Origin: Bacteroidales bacterium
GTDB lineage: Bacteria > Bacteroidota > Bacteroidia > Bacteroidales > UBA932
Direction: 5' to 3'
DNA length: 48,721 nucleotides
NCBI GenBank assembly: GCA_017471085.1
Contig: JAFUWW010000047.1
Location: forward strand, 1-48,721
In this document: piece after piece, positions 1 to 7,625 of the stretch
How the letters are laid out: each line of letters opens with the position of its first letter
Numbering within the stretch: position 1 is the first letter of the stretch
Notes under the pieces: generated by a model
What the model saw: only the letters and a program-made list of their open reading frames with translations
Databases searched by the model: none
Told to the model about the DNA's origin: nothing
Program-made: the position numbers and the translations under genes

Positions 1-221
1 AACTCATTTCCAACAATCACGCCCCTGAGGAACACCAAATTCTCACATGCAAGCCCGTGGTGCTGAAACGTAACTGTTGGATAGGCGCCGGGGCAACGAT
101 TCTGCCAGGTGTCACCGTTGGCGAGAATGCCATTGTCGGTGCCGGAGCAGTTGTGACAAAAGATGTTGAACCGAATACCGTTGTGGGTGGCATCCCTGCA
201 AAGTTGATCAAGCGACTGTAA
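1..221 (+). CDS. Hexapeptide-repeat acyltransferase, C-terminal fragment
   Basis: The reading frame is open from the left window edge (codons in phase from base 3) and ends with TAA at 219-221, giving about 72 residues. The fragment has the left-handed beta-helix hexapeptide pattern, with motifs such as [29 protein letters not shown] and the closing [13 protein letters not shown] typical of the maltose O-acetyltransferase/CatB/WbbJ group. These enzymes are cytosolic trimers that move an acetyl or other acyl group from CoA to a sugar or small molecule. The active-site His region may be the NNHAP just inside the window. The substrate cannot be told from this piece. The start and the partner genes lie outside the window. 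Confidence 0.85.
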   Translation, partial: LISNNHAPEEHQILTCKPVVLKRNCWIGAGATILPGVTVGENAIVGAGAVVTKDVEPNTVVGGIPAKLIKRL

Positions 222-266
222 GGCTACTTTCAGGGGACACTAAATTCTCATTTTTCGAAATACTGT

Positions 267-304
267 ATTCGGGGCAGGCGTTTTGTTCAACGTCTGCCCC
301 GAAT
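267..304. terminator. Hairpin between convergent genes
   Basis: A 14-bp stem (attcggggcaggcg paired with cgtctgccccgaat, one G-U wobble) has a 10-nt loop. It sits between the end of the acyltransferase (+) and the end of the MBL-rubredoxin gene (-). There is no long T-run on either side, so it may be a weak terminator used from both directions or an mRNA 3'-end stabiliser. Confidence 0.55.
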
Positions 305-324
305 ATAATTGAGATCAAAATCGC

Positions 325-1266
325 TTAAGCCTTATTGAACTTCGACTTCGGCTGTTTGCAGCGTGGGCAGCGCCAGTCGTCAGGGAGGTCTTCAAAGGCT
401 ACTCCATCGTGCTCCGCAGGATCATATACGTAGCCGCAGATTGAGCAGACATATTTGCCGGAAGCCTCCTGCTTGGAAAAGTCTACCTCCGCCAAGACTG
501 TCGGCTCGGGATTGTTCAAATCCATAACGCGTTTGGCCTCCAGGTTCTCATAGCCCTGTGGGGTGTGGGTGCCGCAATAGACGGTGGGGTGATTGAGGAT
601 GAATTCCCGGATACGGTTCTGGGTTTCGCGTGCGGCAGGAAGGTCATCATAGACAACGGACAGTTTGTCTTCATACAGGGCTTCATCCACATAGGTGATG
701 TCTCCGTGAAACATATAGAACAGACCTTCATTCTCTACGATGACGATGCTGTTACCCTTGGTGTGGCCCGTGGCCTTGATAAGATAGATGCTATCCGCGA
801 TCTTCTGGCTCTCCGGGAAATTGAAGTACGCCCCGTCGCTGAAGTTCACCGGGACAAGGTTTGAAAGCCCCTGGAGTTCAGCGGCATCCATCTCGTTCCG
901 GTTGACGTAGACCTTTGCAGAGGGAAAACTCTTCAGTTCGCCGCTGTGATCGGCGTGGCGGTGGGTGAGGAGGATCTTCGTCACTTGCTCGGGTTTGTAG
1001 CCCAGGGCCGCCAGCGCTTCCACATAGGTGCAGATATCCTTGCCGGTGTAGGCCGGGCTGTCCTCGTCGGGCACTTCCTCGGGCGTCCCGGCAGGAAGTC
1101 CGGTATCGACAAGGATTACCTCGCTGCCGGTGTCGATCAGATAATTCTGCAGGCTGCCGCGGTAGCGGACGTTCTTGTCGAACTTGTCCATCCCTTCCTC
1201 TCCGCCGAAGGCAAAAGGCTGGGAATAGAAACCGTCTTTCCTGAATTTGACTGCTTTGATTTCCAT
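325..1266 (-). CDS. MBL-fold metallohydrolase fused to rubredoxin
   Basis: This 313-residue protein has two domains. Residues about 1-260 form a metallo-beta-lactamase fold with the metal motif HRHADH (H102, H104, D106, H107) and later GHTKGN, FHGD and GTH metal-ligand regions. Residues about 270-313 form a rubredoxin with C274, C277, C300 and C303 (CSICGY and CPRC), which bind one iron. Such fusions are cytosolic and are thought to act in oxygen or peroxide defence or in lactone/thioester hydrolysis; the substrate is not evident. It is not a flavodiiron protein, because no flavodoxin domain is present. The gene follows the winged-helix gene by 7 nt and appears to be the last gene of a ferritin-like/wHTH/MBL operon, which supports a redox role. 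Confidence 0.88.
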   Translation of the reverse strand: MEIKAVKFRKDGFYSQPFAFGGEEGMDKFDKNVRYRGSLQNYLIDTGSEVILVDTGLPAGTPEEVPDEDSPAYTGKDICTYVEALAALGYKPEQVTKILLTHRHADHSGELKSFPSAKVYVNRNEMDAAELQGLSNLVPVNFSDGAYFNFPESQKIADSIYLIKATGHTKGNSIVIVENEGLFYMFHGDITYVDEALYEDKLSVVYDDLPAARETQNRIREFILNHPTVYCGTHTPQGYENLEAKRVMDLNNPEPTVLAEVDFSKQEASGKYVCSICGYVYDPAEHDGVAFEDLPDDWRCPRCKQPKSKFNKA

Positions 1267-1273
1267 TATCGGC

Positions 1274-1447
1274 TTATTTTGCAGGTTCCCACTTGCAGCG
1301 GACGGGTGAGACGATGGCGCCTTCTTTTTTCAGTTCGGCAAAGGCCTTGTCAACTTCCTTGCGGTCGGCGTTCAGAGCCTTGGTCACATCACCGGCGGAA
1401 ACGGGTTTGCCGGCTTCGCGCATGGCTTTCAATACTTGTTCTTTCAT
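1274..1447 (-). CDS. Small winged-helix protein (57 aa)
   Basis: The ORF begins ATG at 1447 and ends TAA at 1274-1276, giving 57 residues. It starts [20 protein letters not shown] and ends CKWEPAK. The pattern of a helix, a second helix with '[23 protein letters not shown]' spacing and a short wing ([10 protein letters not shown]) is that of a minimal winged-helix DNA-binding domain. The single Cys in the wing could act as a redox sensor (inference). It lies 42 nt downstream of the ferritin-like gene and 7 nt upstream of the MBL-rubredoxin gene, so the three are probably co-transcribed. It is likely a small transcriptional regulator or DNA-binding adaptor; its targets are unknown. Confidence 0.75.
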   Translation of the reverse strand: MKEQVLKAMREAGKPVSAGDVTKALNADRKEVDKAFAELKKEGAIVSPVRCKWEPAK

Positions 1448-1489
1448 AATGATTCGTGGATTAAAAAAGTTATTACAGCACGGGCATTT

Positions 1490-1951
1490 TTACATCATTG
1501 CGGTCAGGAAATTCTCGTAGCCGAGTTTGTCGATATAATTGAGATACTGGGCCTCCCAGGCCATGTGGTCTTTCTCGCCGTCAATCCACTTCTGGATGAG
1601 TTTCTGGGTGGGATAGTCGTCGGCAAAGGCAGTTGCCAGTTCGCTGAGCTCCTTGATAGCGGCAGGCTGAAAGTCGCTTTCAATCTGCTGCTTAGGATCA
1701 TCGTAGAAGGGGAATTCGATGGTCTTCATGGCTTCTTGAAGGTCAGCGGGCTTGTAGCCCAGTTCCACGAGGCGCTGCAGTACCTCTTCGGCCTCCTCCC
1801 ATTCCTCTTCGGCCTCTTCTTTCCACTTGTCGGCCAATTTGTTCCAACCCTGCAGACGTCAGTATGCCGAGAAAGCGAAATGCTGTTTGCTGTTTCCGAA
1901 CCATGTTGCGCCTAGATAGGCGAAATGCTTTAAAGCTTCTTCTTTTGTCAT
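1490..1951 (-). pseudogene. Ferritin-like protein interrupted by an in-frame TGA
   Basis: Translation from ATG at 1951 gives a ferritin-like start (MTKEEALKHFAYLGATWFGN, then SKQHFAFSAY), then TGA at 1859-1861 as codon 31. The same frame continues without a break (RLQGWNKLADKWKEEAEEEW) to TAA at 1490. The C-terminal half keeps bacterioferritin-like features: acidic helix, E-x-x-H-x-x-W (EKDHMAW) and the LGYENFL end. Total length would be about 153 codons. Many other genes here end in TGA, so TGA is a stop in this genome. The likeliest readings are a nonsense mutation or base error (TGG or CGA to TGA). Selenocysteine is possible but no selenocysteine machinery or SECIS element is seen. If translation restarts at 1837, only the last 115 residues are made. 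It leads the redox operon. Confidence 0.75.
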
Positions 1952-2012
1952 AGTGCTATCAGTTAAATAATTGAACAATGATGATTGTATATTCTATTCA
2001 AAAGAAATCATT

Positions 2013-2029
2013 GACAGATACAAAACAAT
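2013..2029. promoter_or_regulatory. 17-bp motif shared with the AraC/GH26 intergenic region
   Basis: gacagatacaaaacaat lies between the GH115 stop and the ferritin-like start. The same 17-mer with one change (gacagatacgaaacaat) occurs at 6024-6040 between the GH26 and AraC genes. It is a candidate operator; see the separate finding. Confidence 0.4.
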
Positions 2030-2037
2030 CCCCGCCC

Positions 2038-4791
2038 TCAGTGAATCAGAATCTCCTGGAGAGTAATGCCCGGATCCAGAAAGTAGATCCTCAACTTCGT
2101 GTTCTCTTTGCTTCCGGGAGGAATCGTGATGGTGCGGGAAGCATAGCCCCGTAACACATTCCAGCGCCACTCAGCCGTGAAATCACCTGCATGAATGTCA
2201 AATAACTCCGGGCTCTGTTCTCCCATCCGGACGGCATAACCGGCATTTCTGCCGTCATATACGTGAAGGGTGGGCAGGGTCCTGATTTCTATTTCCGTGT
2301 CACCTTCCTGAAGGTCCAGGCGGTATTCTACGAACGGTGCTTCAGAGAGTGTATGCAATGTGTATGAAGGCGTGTCAAAAGGCAGCACAAGTACTCCGTC
2401 AATGTAGCCAAGGCCTTTCACACGCCGGACATTTCCCTTACTGTTCCGGAAATCGGAAGCTGGGATGCGAACGCGGGGTTCCCTGTCAAAGGGCGGATAC
2501 AGGCCGATGAATACGCGGTCTATGCGTGCCCCAGGCGTAAGCTCGCTTATCCTGAGACGGTTTTCTCCCTTTTTCAGATGAAGGGTGCCAACTTTACTCC
2601 ACATGGGGCCGACATACGGGGCGTGCCAGACGTTGTTGATTGGTGTAGCCGATGCCACAAAAGACTGCTCATTCAAAGCTACGCTGCAGATGACATTATC
2701 CTCCGGAGCTTTTGAGAAATTGCGTATGGGACTGAGGGCTTCCAGCCAGATGTCAACATCCCCTCCGGTTTCACATTCAATGACGGTTCCGCCATCAGAA
2801 ACCGCCTCTAGGGTGCATACAAAACGGGGAGCCGGGCCATTCTGAGCCTGTATGAAGAGATCCGGCGTGCAAAAGGGCTGCTCTATTTTCCGGGACCGGA
2901 ACCAGTGGTAGGGCTGCCAGTCGAAAAAACCTGCCCATTTGCCATCCATAATGTCCTCATTGTATTTATCGGTCCATTGGTTGAGCGCATCGAACATCTC
3001 TTTCACGCGTTCTGAATCCGCCATTGCTCCGGTATAATCACCTTCCGTTCCCCGCACCATGCTCCTTCGTGCAAGAAGCTGATACTCATTAATCATGGCA
3101 GCTCCCCGCACTGGGTAGTGAATCAGTTCGAAATAGGCGTCCTTCAGTCGTTCCGGAATACGGTGAGACAGTTCATCGGCATGGGCCGAAATGGCTCTCC
3201 AACGGGCAATCCTCACTTCAATCTGCGGCTCCGTGTAGTTGATAAACCACACATGGGCGTCCTTGCCGGCAGCCTGCAGGGCGTAATAATCTGCCTGAAT
3301 GTCTGCAATTTCCTGCGCCAGGTCCTCTCCAAAGGTTTTGGATGCCCAATACTTTATGTAATTGTGCGCGTCGGATGGTTTCCAGCGGTCAAGGTCCCAG
3401 GCAAGGTCCATCACAAAGGAAATTTCCTTCTCGGCCGGTTTTATGTCACCTACATTGAACACCCAGATCTTCCGCGCCCCGTAGGTATAGGCCTTGGTCA
3501 GTTCGGCCGACAGGAAGGCGGGGGAGAGGGGGCTCAGCCATATCCAGCTGGCGGGGTCTCCGTGATAGGAGAGGTGATAGTAGATGCCGGCGCCGCCGCT
3601 CCGCTTCATCTCCTGGGGATTGGAGAGATTACGGCAGTAGCCGTGTTTGTCATCGCTCCATAGGAGGGTTACATCGTCCGGTACCTGAAGACCATTGTGA
3701 TAAGCTTCAAGTACCTCTTCGTAGGTGCACAGGACCTGCGGTATCTCTTCCAGCGGTTTCCCGATGTTCCGCCGAAGCATATCGCGCTGGTCGTCAATGG
3801 CCTTCTGCATCAGCGCCACACGCTCTTCCGTAGTGCCGGCTCCCTCCATGGGGTAGTCGTGAATGCCCCGGAGCCCCAGGGTATAGGTGTTTTCGTACTT
3901 GCCGTTTGCCTTAACGCGCTCCTCCCAGTAATTCTGCATGAACGCACGGTTGGTGATGTAATTAAAGTCACCAAAGCCTTTTGCCTTCCACTCACCTTCG
4001 TTGTTGCGGAGCATCTGCTCGCAGTGGGAACTGCCCATCACGATGGCATAGTCGTCGGCCAGACGGGCATTCTCCGGATCCTCGTTAAAGGCTAGCGTAC
4101 CAGGGTGCATGGCCGGCCAGAGGTAGTTGGCCTTGAGACGGAGGAGCAGTTCGAACACTTTCGTGTAAGTCTCGGGTCCCACGCGGCCATGCCTTTTCTC
4201 CGCCCAGCGGGCCCAGCCGCCAAAGCGCTCGTCGTTGATGAAAATACCGCGGTACTGTACAGCGGGTTCTCCCTGGCAGATGGTGCCGGGTTCAAGATAA
4301 AGCGTCTCTTTGTGCTCCGGGGGAACGTCGGCCCACCAGTACCAAGGGGATACGCCGATTTCTTCGCTTATGGATGTGAGGCCGAAGGCTGTGCCACGCC
4401 GGTCGCTGCCGGCAATCACCAGCAGCATTCCCGCATCCTTTGAGCGTTCAATGCTCGTGATGATATACGATTCCCATTTACCTTTTATTGCCGATACGTC
4501 AATGAGTTTCTGCCTTACCAGGTCGTCGATGAGGCTGCTGTTCCCCAGGGTTCCGGCTACTACCACGGCGCCCTTCGGTAACTTCTTGACAGATTTGGCG
4601 TCCGATGTCACAGGACGGAAGCCGGTCACTCGCTCCACATCATCGGCCAGCATCCCGGCCGCAATCTGTACAACGGTAAAATCATCTGCATCCGTGTATA
4701 TGGCAGCCTGGCTAAGGGGGAATTTGCCGTCTTCAGCCTTGGCATGGGTAGCTGCCAAAAGGCATATGAGCATCGTAATCAGTCGTTTCAT
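2038..4791 (-). CDS. GH115 family glycoside hydrolase (xylan alpha-1,2-glucuronidase type)
   Basis: This 917-residue secreted protein starts with a signal peptide (MKRLITMLICLLAATHAKA). It matches family GH115 along its length: an N-terminal alpha/beta domain, the TIM-barrel segment with SPWYWWADVP, YRGIFINDERFGGWARW, LLRLKANYLWPAMHPG and MGSSHCEQMLRNN, and the C-terminal beta-sandwich found in the longer members. GH115 enzymes remove (4-O-methyl)-glucuronic acid from xylan side chains, usually in the periplasm. No SPII lipobox is present. The ATG overlaps the TGA of the GH26 gene by 4 nt, so the two are translationally coupled. The shared operon points to hemicellulose breakdown, though no SusC/SusD pair is in the window. 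Confidence 0.92.
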   Translation of the reverse strand: MKRLITMLICLLAATHAKAEDGKFPLSQAAIYTDADDFTVVQIAAGMLADDVERVTGFRPVTSDAKSVKKLPKGAVVVAGTLGNSSLIDDLVRQKLIDVSAIKGKWESYIITSIERSKDAGMLLVIAGSDRRGTAFGLTSISEEIGVSPWYWWADVPPEHKETLYLEPGTICQGEPAVQYRGIFINDERFGGWARWAEKRHGRVGPETYTKVFELLLRLKANYLWPAMHPGTLAFNEDPENARLADDYAIVMGSSHCEQMLRNNEGEWKAKGFGDFNYITNRAFMQNYWEERVKANGKYENTYTLGLRGIHDYPMEGAGTTEERVALMQKAIDDQRDMLRRNIGKPLEEIPQVLCTYEEVLEAYHNGLQVPDDVTLLWSDDKHGYCRNLSNPQEMKRSGGAGIYYHLSYHGDPASWIWLSPLSPAFLSAELTKAYTYGARKIWVFNVGDIKPAEKEISFVMDLAWDLDRWKPSDAHNYIKYWASKTFGEDLAQEIADIQADYYALQAAGKDAHVWFINYTEPQIEVRIARWRAISAHADELSHRIPERLKDAYFELIHYPVRGAAMINEYQLLARRSMVRGTEGDYTGAMADSERVKEMFDALNQWTDKYNEDIMDGKWAGFFDWQPYHWFRSRKIEQPFCTPDLFIQAQNGPAPRFVCTLEAVSDGGTVIECETGGDVDIWLEALSPIRNFSKAPEDNVICSVALNEQSFVASATPINNVWHAPYVGPMWSKVGTLHLKKGENRLRISELTPGARIDRVFIGLYPPFDREPRVRIPASDFRNSKGNVRRVKGLGYIDGVLVLPFDTPSYTLHTLSEAPFVEYRLDLQEGDTEIEIRTLPTLHVYDGRNAGYAVRMGEQSPELFDIHAGDFTAEWRWNVLRGYASRTITIPPGSKENTKLRIYFLDPGITLQEILIH

Positions 4792-5942
4792 CTTTGTGAT
4801 TCGTACAAGTGGTTGAGGTCTTTGGCAAACAGCGTTTTTTCTCTCTTGTAGAAGAACACAAAGTCATCGCATGAGGGGTGACCGGGGTAGGGCGCATAGA
4901 AATGGCCTTCCTTGTCATAGGCGTTGCGCCATACCATAACATAGCTCAGCGGATACTGCTCAATGGCAGGAAGGAGGGTAGCAGTCCACCAGTCGGCTGT
5001 TTTTATCCCCTCGTAGCCTGTCTCCGTAATGGCCGCTGCTTTGTGGTGTTCCTTTGCCAGGGCGCAGAGCATGGGGATGTTCTTATGGGCCTTTGCAAGG
5101 TATTGCCCGCAGGCATCGGCTTCGCTCACGGGTGAGGAGCAGTAGAAGTCAAGCCCCAGAAGGTCTATATAGTCATCCCCGGGATAGCGCTCCATGAATT
5201 TTTCCGGGTCTCCGCCCGCCTCAAGTCCGGTGGAATATGCATACAGGGCATTCACGACGCCCTTTTCGCGCAGACGGTTCACCGTGAGTTGCCACAGATC
5301 GATGAATTGTTCCTTAGTGCAGTTGTTCTGGCCCCACCAGAACCAGGATCCCGTATGCTCATGCCAGGGCCGTAAAATCACGGGAACGCGAATGCCATCC
5401 GGCGTTTTCAGGGATTTGAGGAAACGGGCAATCCGGTCCAACCAGACAAGAAAGGTTTCGTGCGTCTGTCCTTCAGCAAGGATTTGTTCCACTGTGTGGG
5501 ATTCGGCCTCACGGGTTTCGTCTGTTACCCAGGCATGCCTTCCGGAGAGGGGATTGTTGCAGTGCCAGGAAAGGGTCACGACACCGCCCCTTTCAAAGTG
5601 TTTGACAATTTCCTCGCGAAGCTTGCCTCCCTCCACCCCGTCAAGGTTTCTGTTCTTGCCCATTTCCAGCCCGCCCAGATCCATGCCCAGAAGGGCGGGA
5701 TAGTCTCCGCAGACGCTCAGAACATCACTGCGGCCTTCTTCATCAACCCAGCCCACACCATACACCGTATCGTCGTGATGGCCGAAAAAGAACTTTCCTT
5801 CGGCGGCGATCTCCTTGAGTGAGGCTAGAAGGTTTTCCGTGCGCTGCGTACGGCCGCTTGCGGCAAGAGGATCAACATCCCTGTTGCCGCAGGATGAGGC
5901 GACGAGGAAGATTAGGGTCAGGTGATACAGGACGCGTTTCAT
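4788..5942 (-). CDS. GH26 family glycoside hydrolase lipoprotein (beta-mannanase type)
   Basis: This 384-residue protein has an SPII signal (FLVASSC, lipid-attached C18), so it should sit on the outer or inner membrane surface. The body is a GH26 TIM barrel: FFFGHHDDTVYG near 51-62, RPWHEHTGSWFWWG at 191-204 with acid/base E195, and ITETGYE at 305-311 with nucleophile E307. GH26 enzymes mostly cut beta-1,4-mannan; some cut beta-1,3-xylan or mixed glucans, so the substrate is inferred. It is the first gene of the GH26-GH115 operon, divergent from an AraC regulator 118-142 bp away. A -7-like box lies 29-36 nt upstream of the ATG. Confidence 0.92.
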   Translation of the reverse strand: MKRVLYHLTLIFLVASSCGNRDVDPLAASGRTQRTENLLASLKEIAAEGKFFFGHHDDTVYGVGWVDEEGRSDVLSVCGDYPALLGMDLGGLEMGKNRNLDGVEGGKLREEIVKHFERGGVVTLSWHCNNPLSGRHAWVTDETREAESHTVEQILAEGQTHETFLVWLDRIARFLKSLKTPDGIRVPVILRPWHEHTGSWFWWGQNNCTKEQFIDLWQLTVNRLREKGVVNALYAYSTGLEAGGDPEKFMERYPGDDYIDLLGLDFYCSSPVSEADACGQYLAKAHKNIPMLCALAKEHHKAAAITETGYEGIKTADWWTATLLPAIEQYPLSYVMVWRNAYDKEGHFYAPYPGHPSCDDFVFFYKREKTLFAKDLNHLYESQR

Positions 5943-5970
5943 AAACCGAATCCAAATTAAATGGTATTTA

Positions 5971-5978
5971 CAAAGTTA
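5971..5978 (-). promoter_or_regulatory. -7 box of the GH26-GH115 operon
   Basis: On the minus strand this reads TAACTTTG, a full match to the Bacteroidota TAnnTTTG -7 element, 29 nt upstream of the GH26 start. No TTTG is found at the usual -33 spacing, which fits a promoter that needs an activator such as the neighbouring AraC protein. Confidence 0.5.
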
Positions 5979-6009
5979 TACCTTTTTTGCGGAAGGGTAT
6001 ACGAGCAAA

Positions 6010-6040
6010 ACGAAACAAAAACCGACAGATACGAAACAAT
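6010..6040. promoter_or_regulatory. Candidate AraC operator with direct repeat
   Basis: The octamer acgaaaca occurs at 6010-6017 and again at 6031-6038. The 21-bp spacing (two helical turns) is typical for the two half-sites of an AraC-family dimer. The second half lies inside the 17-mer also present at 2013-2029. Its position between the divergent AraC and GH26 genes suits control of both. Binding by the AraC protein is an inference. Confidence 0.4.
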
Positions 6041-6054
6041 TTGCATATTTTAAT

Positions 6055-6062
6055 TATCTTTG
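6055..6062 (+). promoter_or_regulatory. -7 box of the AraC gene
   Basis: TATCTTTG matches the TAnnTTTG consensus and ends 21 nt before the ATG at 6084. No TTTG occurs at the standard -33 distance. Confidence 0.45.
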
Positions 6063-6083
6063 CCAGCACAAGTCCCGAATAAT

Positions 6084-6962
6084 ATGTATACGTTACAAGA
6101 TACTTGGATATGGGCATATGGCAAGTCGCGGTATAAGGGCTGGAATGGCCGGTTCCTATGCATCGAAACCGACAAGGAAACAACTTTTCTTACCAATACA
6201 TTACCGGGGACATTAGCCGCATATGGATTTACCATTGTGCTGAACGGCAGCTTTACGGCGCTTTATAGCGGGCGGGAAATATCGATAGAAAGAAACCACC
6301 TGCTTATCACAATGCCCGGTTTCCACCTCAGAATACTAGCCGTTTCGGATGACTATTCGGGCCTTTGCCTGGTAGCAGATGAATCCTATACCCTGGAGGC
6401 GCCGTCCACTCGGACCGCTGTCCGGACGGCCCTGCTTCCTGTCATTGAAATTCGTCAGCCTGCCGTGTCGCTATCACAGGAAGAAGGCGTCCGGCTTGGA
6501 GCACTAATCCGGATGGCCGGCGAGTACCTCGCATCTGATACTTCCCTGCGCGAAGAGTTGCTTGGGAACCTCTATTCCCTTTTCCTGACGGATGTCTCTT
6601 CCATCCTTTTAAGGAGGACCCAACAGGTGAAAATGGGGAAAAGGGCGGAAGAACTGTTCATGGATTTCATGCAGATGCTCCCGCAGCACTTTGTCCGAGA
6701 ACACGGAATTGATTTCTATGCGAGCGCACTCGGTGTCACGTCCACCTATCTTTCCCGGGTGGTCCGGGAGGTGTCAGGAAGGACGGTGGTCGAGTATATC
6801 AACCGCATGCTTACTATGGAGGCACTTTGGTTGCTGGAGAATACATCCCTGAGCATTGACGAGATTGCCGAAAGAATCCATTATGCCGATTCCACAACCT
6901 TCGGCCGCTTTTTTTTCCGGATGAAAGGCGTCACGCCCAGGGAATACAGAAAAAATTTGTAG
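6084..6962 (+). CDS. AraC family transcriptional regulator
   Basis: The protein is 292 residues from ATG at 6084. A TTG at 6060 would add eight residues but overlaps the -7 box, so the ATG is preferred. The first about 170 residues form a cupin-like sensing domain. The last about 100 carry two helix-turn-helix units (ASALGVTSTYLSRVVREVSG and IDEIAERIHYADSTTFGRFF) ending in GVTPREYRKN, the classic AraC/XylS signature. It is divergently placed from the GH26-GH115 operon and is the obvious candidate for its sugar-responsive regulator. Direct repeats with 21-bp spacing lie between the two genes. The ligand is unknown. Confidence 0.92.
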   Translation: MYTLQDTWIWAYGKSRYKGWNGRFLCIETDKETTFLTNTLPGTLAAYGFTIVLNGSFTALYSGREISIERNHLLITMPGFHLRILAVSDDYSGLCLVADESYTLEAPSTRTAVRTALLPVIEIRQPAVSLSQEEGVRLGALIRMAGEYLASDTSLREELLGNLYSLFLTDVSSILLRRTQQVKMGKRAEELFMDFMQMLPQHFVREHGIDFYASALGVTSTYLSRVVREVSGRTVVEYINRMLTMEALWLLENTSLSIDEIAERIHYADSTTFGRFFFRMKGVTPREYRKNL

Positions 6963-7122
6963 GAATCAGGAGTTCTGTTTTAAATGCAGATTCATAGGCA
7001 TAACTCAAGTCCCGGAAGCACTTCATGAATTGCCAGGCTGTAATAGTGATTTCGCAGAAAACACGTATCTTTCGTTCGATAAATCGTTATCGGTCTCCCG
7101 GTTCTGCAGTCTGACAGAAAAA
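6963..7122. other. Intergenic stretch without a recognised gene
   Basis: Between the AraC stop and the tandem hairpins I see no supported coding frame. An ORF on the minus strand (6992-7303) runs through both hairpins and into the tRNA and is rejected as a gene. Confidence 0.5.
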
Positions 7123-7159
7123 TGCTCCTACTGTCCCGAAGAGTGGGACGGTAGGAGCA
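7123..7159. repeat. Hairpin 1 of a tandem covarying pair
   Basis: tgctcctactgtccc (7123-7137) pairs with gggacggtaggagca (7145-7159) in a 15-bp stem with one G-T wobble and a 7-nt loop. On the minus strand the stem is followed by T5, so it could also end transcription coming from the tRNA side. It shares its core with the next hairpin. Confidence 0.65.
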
Positions 7160-7175
7160 AAAACACCCCCTAAAC

Positions 7176-7210
7176 GCGCCTAATGTCCCTGTTTTTGGGA
7201 CGATAGGCGC
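7176..7210. repeat. Hairpin 2 of a tandem covarying pair
   Basis: gcgcctaatgtccc (7176-7189) pairs with gggacgataggcgc (7197-7210), with two mismatches and a 7-nt loop. The arms match those of hairpin 1 at most positions. Where they differ (T:A to G:C near the stem base) both arms changed, so pairing is kept. Confidence 0.65.
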
Positions 7211-7228
7211 ACTCTGCCAGTAAGACAC

Positions 7229-7257
7229 AAAAAAGACAGCGCCAAAGCTGTCTTTTT
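7229..7257 (-). terminator. Rho-independent terminator of the tRNA-Leu transcript
   Basis: On the minus strand the sequence aaagacagc-tttggc-gctgtcttt forms a 9-bp stem followed by a T-run (TTTTTT). It starts 4 nt after the tRNA 3' end, as expected for a single-tRNA transcript. Confidence 0.8.
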
Positions 7258-7260
7258 CAG

Positions 7261-7591
7261 TGCCCCGGGCGGGAATCGAACCCGCACGGCCGTTTCGGGC
7301 CAAGGGATTTTCTTACCACTATGGCTTTCGCCACCATAATCTGTTTGTGGTCCGGACTATTCCTTCACCGTGGAGCGAGGCTCTTTAGGTGTGTCGTGTC
7401 TAGTCTCTGCACCTTCCTCCTTCCGGAGGCTTGGCTCAAGATTACCATCGGCATTATCCGTTAAGGCTTCCTTGAATTTACGACATTCTACATCTCTCTT
7501 TTCAGAGAGTGCACTCAAATGTGCTCTTCCTCGATAGTTATCTGTAAGAGCGTGTCTAAGTCCCTCGTGTCTACCATTCCACCACCAAGGC
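7261..7591 (-). tRNA. tRNA-Leu(UAA), split by a group I intron
   Basis: Exon 1 is 7591-7558 (34 nt) and exon 2 is 7311-7261 (51 nt). Joined, they form an 85-nt class II tRNA. The acceptor stem GCCTTGG/CCGGGGC has two G-U pairs. The D arm is GTG/CAC with GGTAGA. The anticodon stem is AGGGA/TCCCT around loop CTTAAAA (anticodon UAA). A GGCC/GGCC variable arm and a T arm GCGGG-TTCGATT-CCCGC follow, then discriminator A. CCA is not encoded. The intron interrupts the anticodon between U34 (7558) and A35 (7311), the same place as in cyanobacterial and plastid trnL(UAA) genes. A terminator follows and a TACCTTTG -7 box lies 27-34 nt upstream. Confidence 0.93.
7312..7557 (-). ncRNA. Group I intron (IC3-like) in tRNA-Leu(UAA)
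   Basis: The 246-nt insert follows a U (U34) and ends in G, the group I splice rule. Core pairings are visible: P4 TCAAG (7475-7471) with CTTGA (7440-7436), followed by the conserved GAGCCAAGCC; P7 GACTA (7405-7401) with TAGTC (7359-7355), inside GGTGCAGAGACTAGAC and AATAGTCCGG. A GAAA-capped hairpin TGGC/GCCA lies near the 3' end (7333-7322), and another GAAA hairpin with CTCTCT/AGAGAG is in the 5' third. A GAGT segment could serve as internal guide pairing with ACUU of exon 1 (tentative). The core closely follows the cyanobacterial trnL(UAA) intron from memory of that family. No homing endonuclease ORF is present. Confidence 0.92.
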
Positions 7592-7617
7592 GTTTGGCGT
7601 TCAGAAGAATGTGGCTA

Positions 7618-7625
7618 CAAAGGTA
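7618..7625 (-). promoter_or_regulatory. -7 box of tRNA-Leu
   Basis: On the minus strand this reads TACCTTTG, matching TAnnTTTG, 26 nt before the tRNA 5' end. The -33 region is weak. Confidence 0.55.

Noticed and set aside
1859..1861. TGA read as tryptophan throughout the genome
   Set aside because: Several intact genes here (for example GH26, rodA, the U32 gene) end in TGA at the expected place.
6992..7303. 103-codon ORF on the minus strand
   Set aside because: It starts inside the tRNA T arm (the familiar spurious 'GRAGSIPARG' translation) and runs through the terminator and both hairpins.
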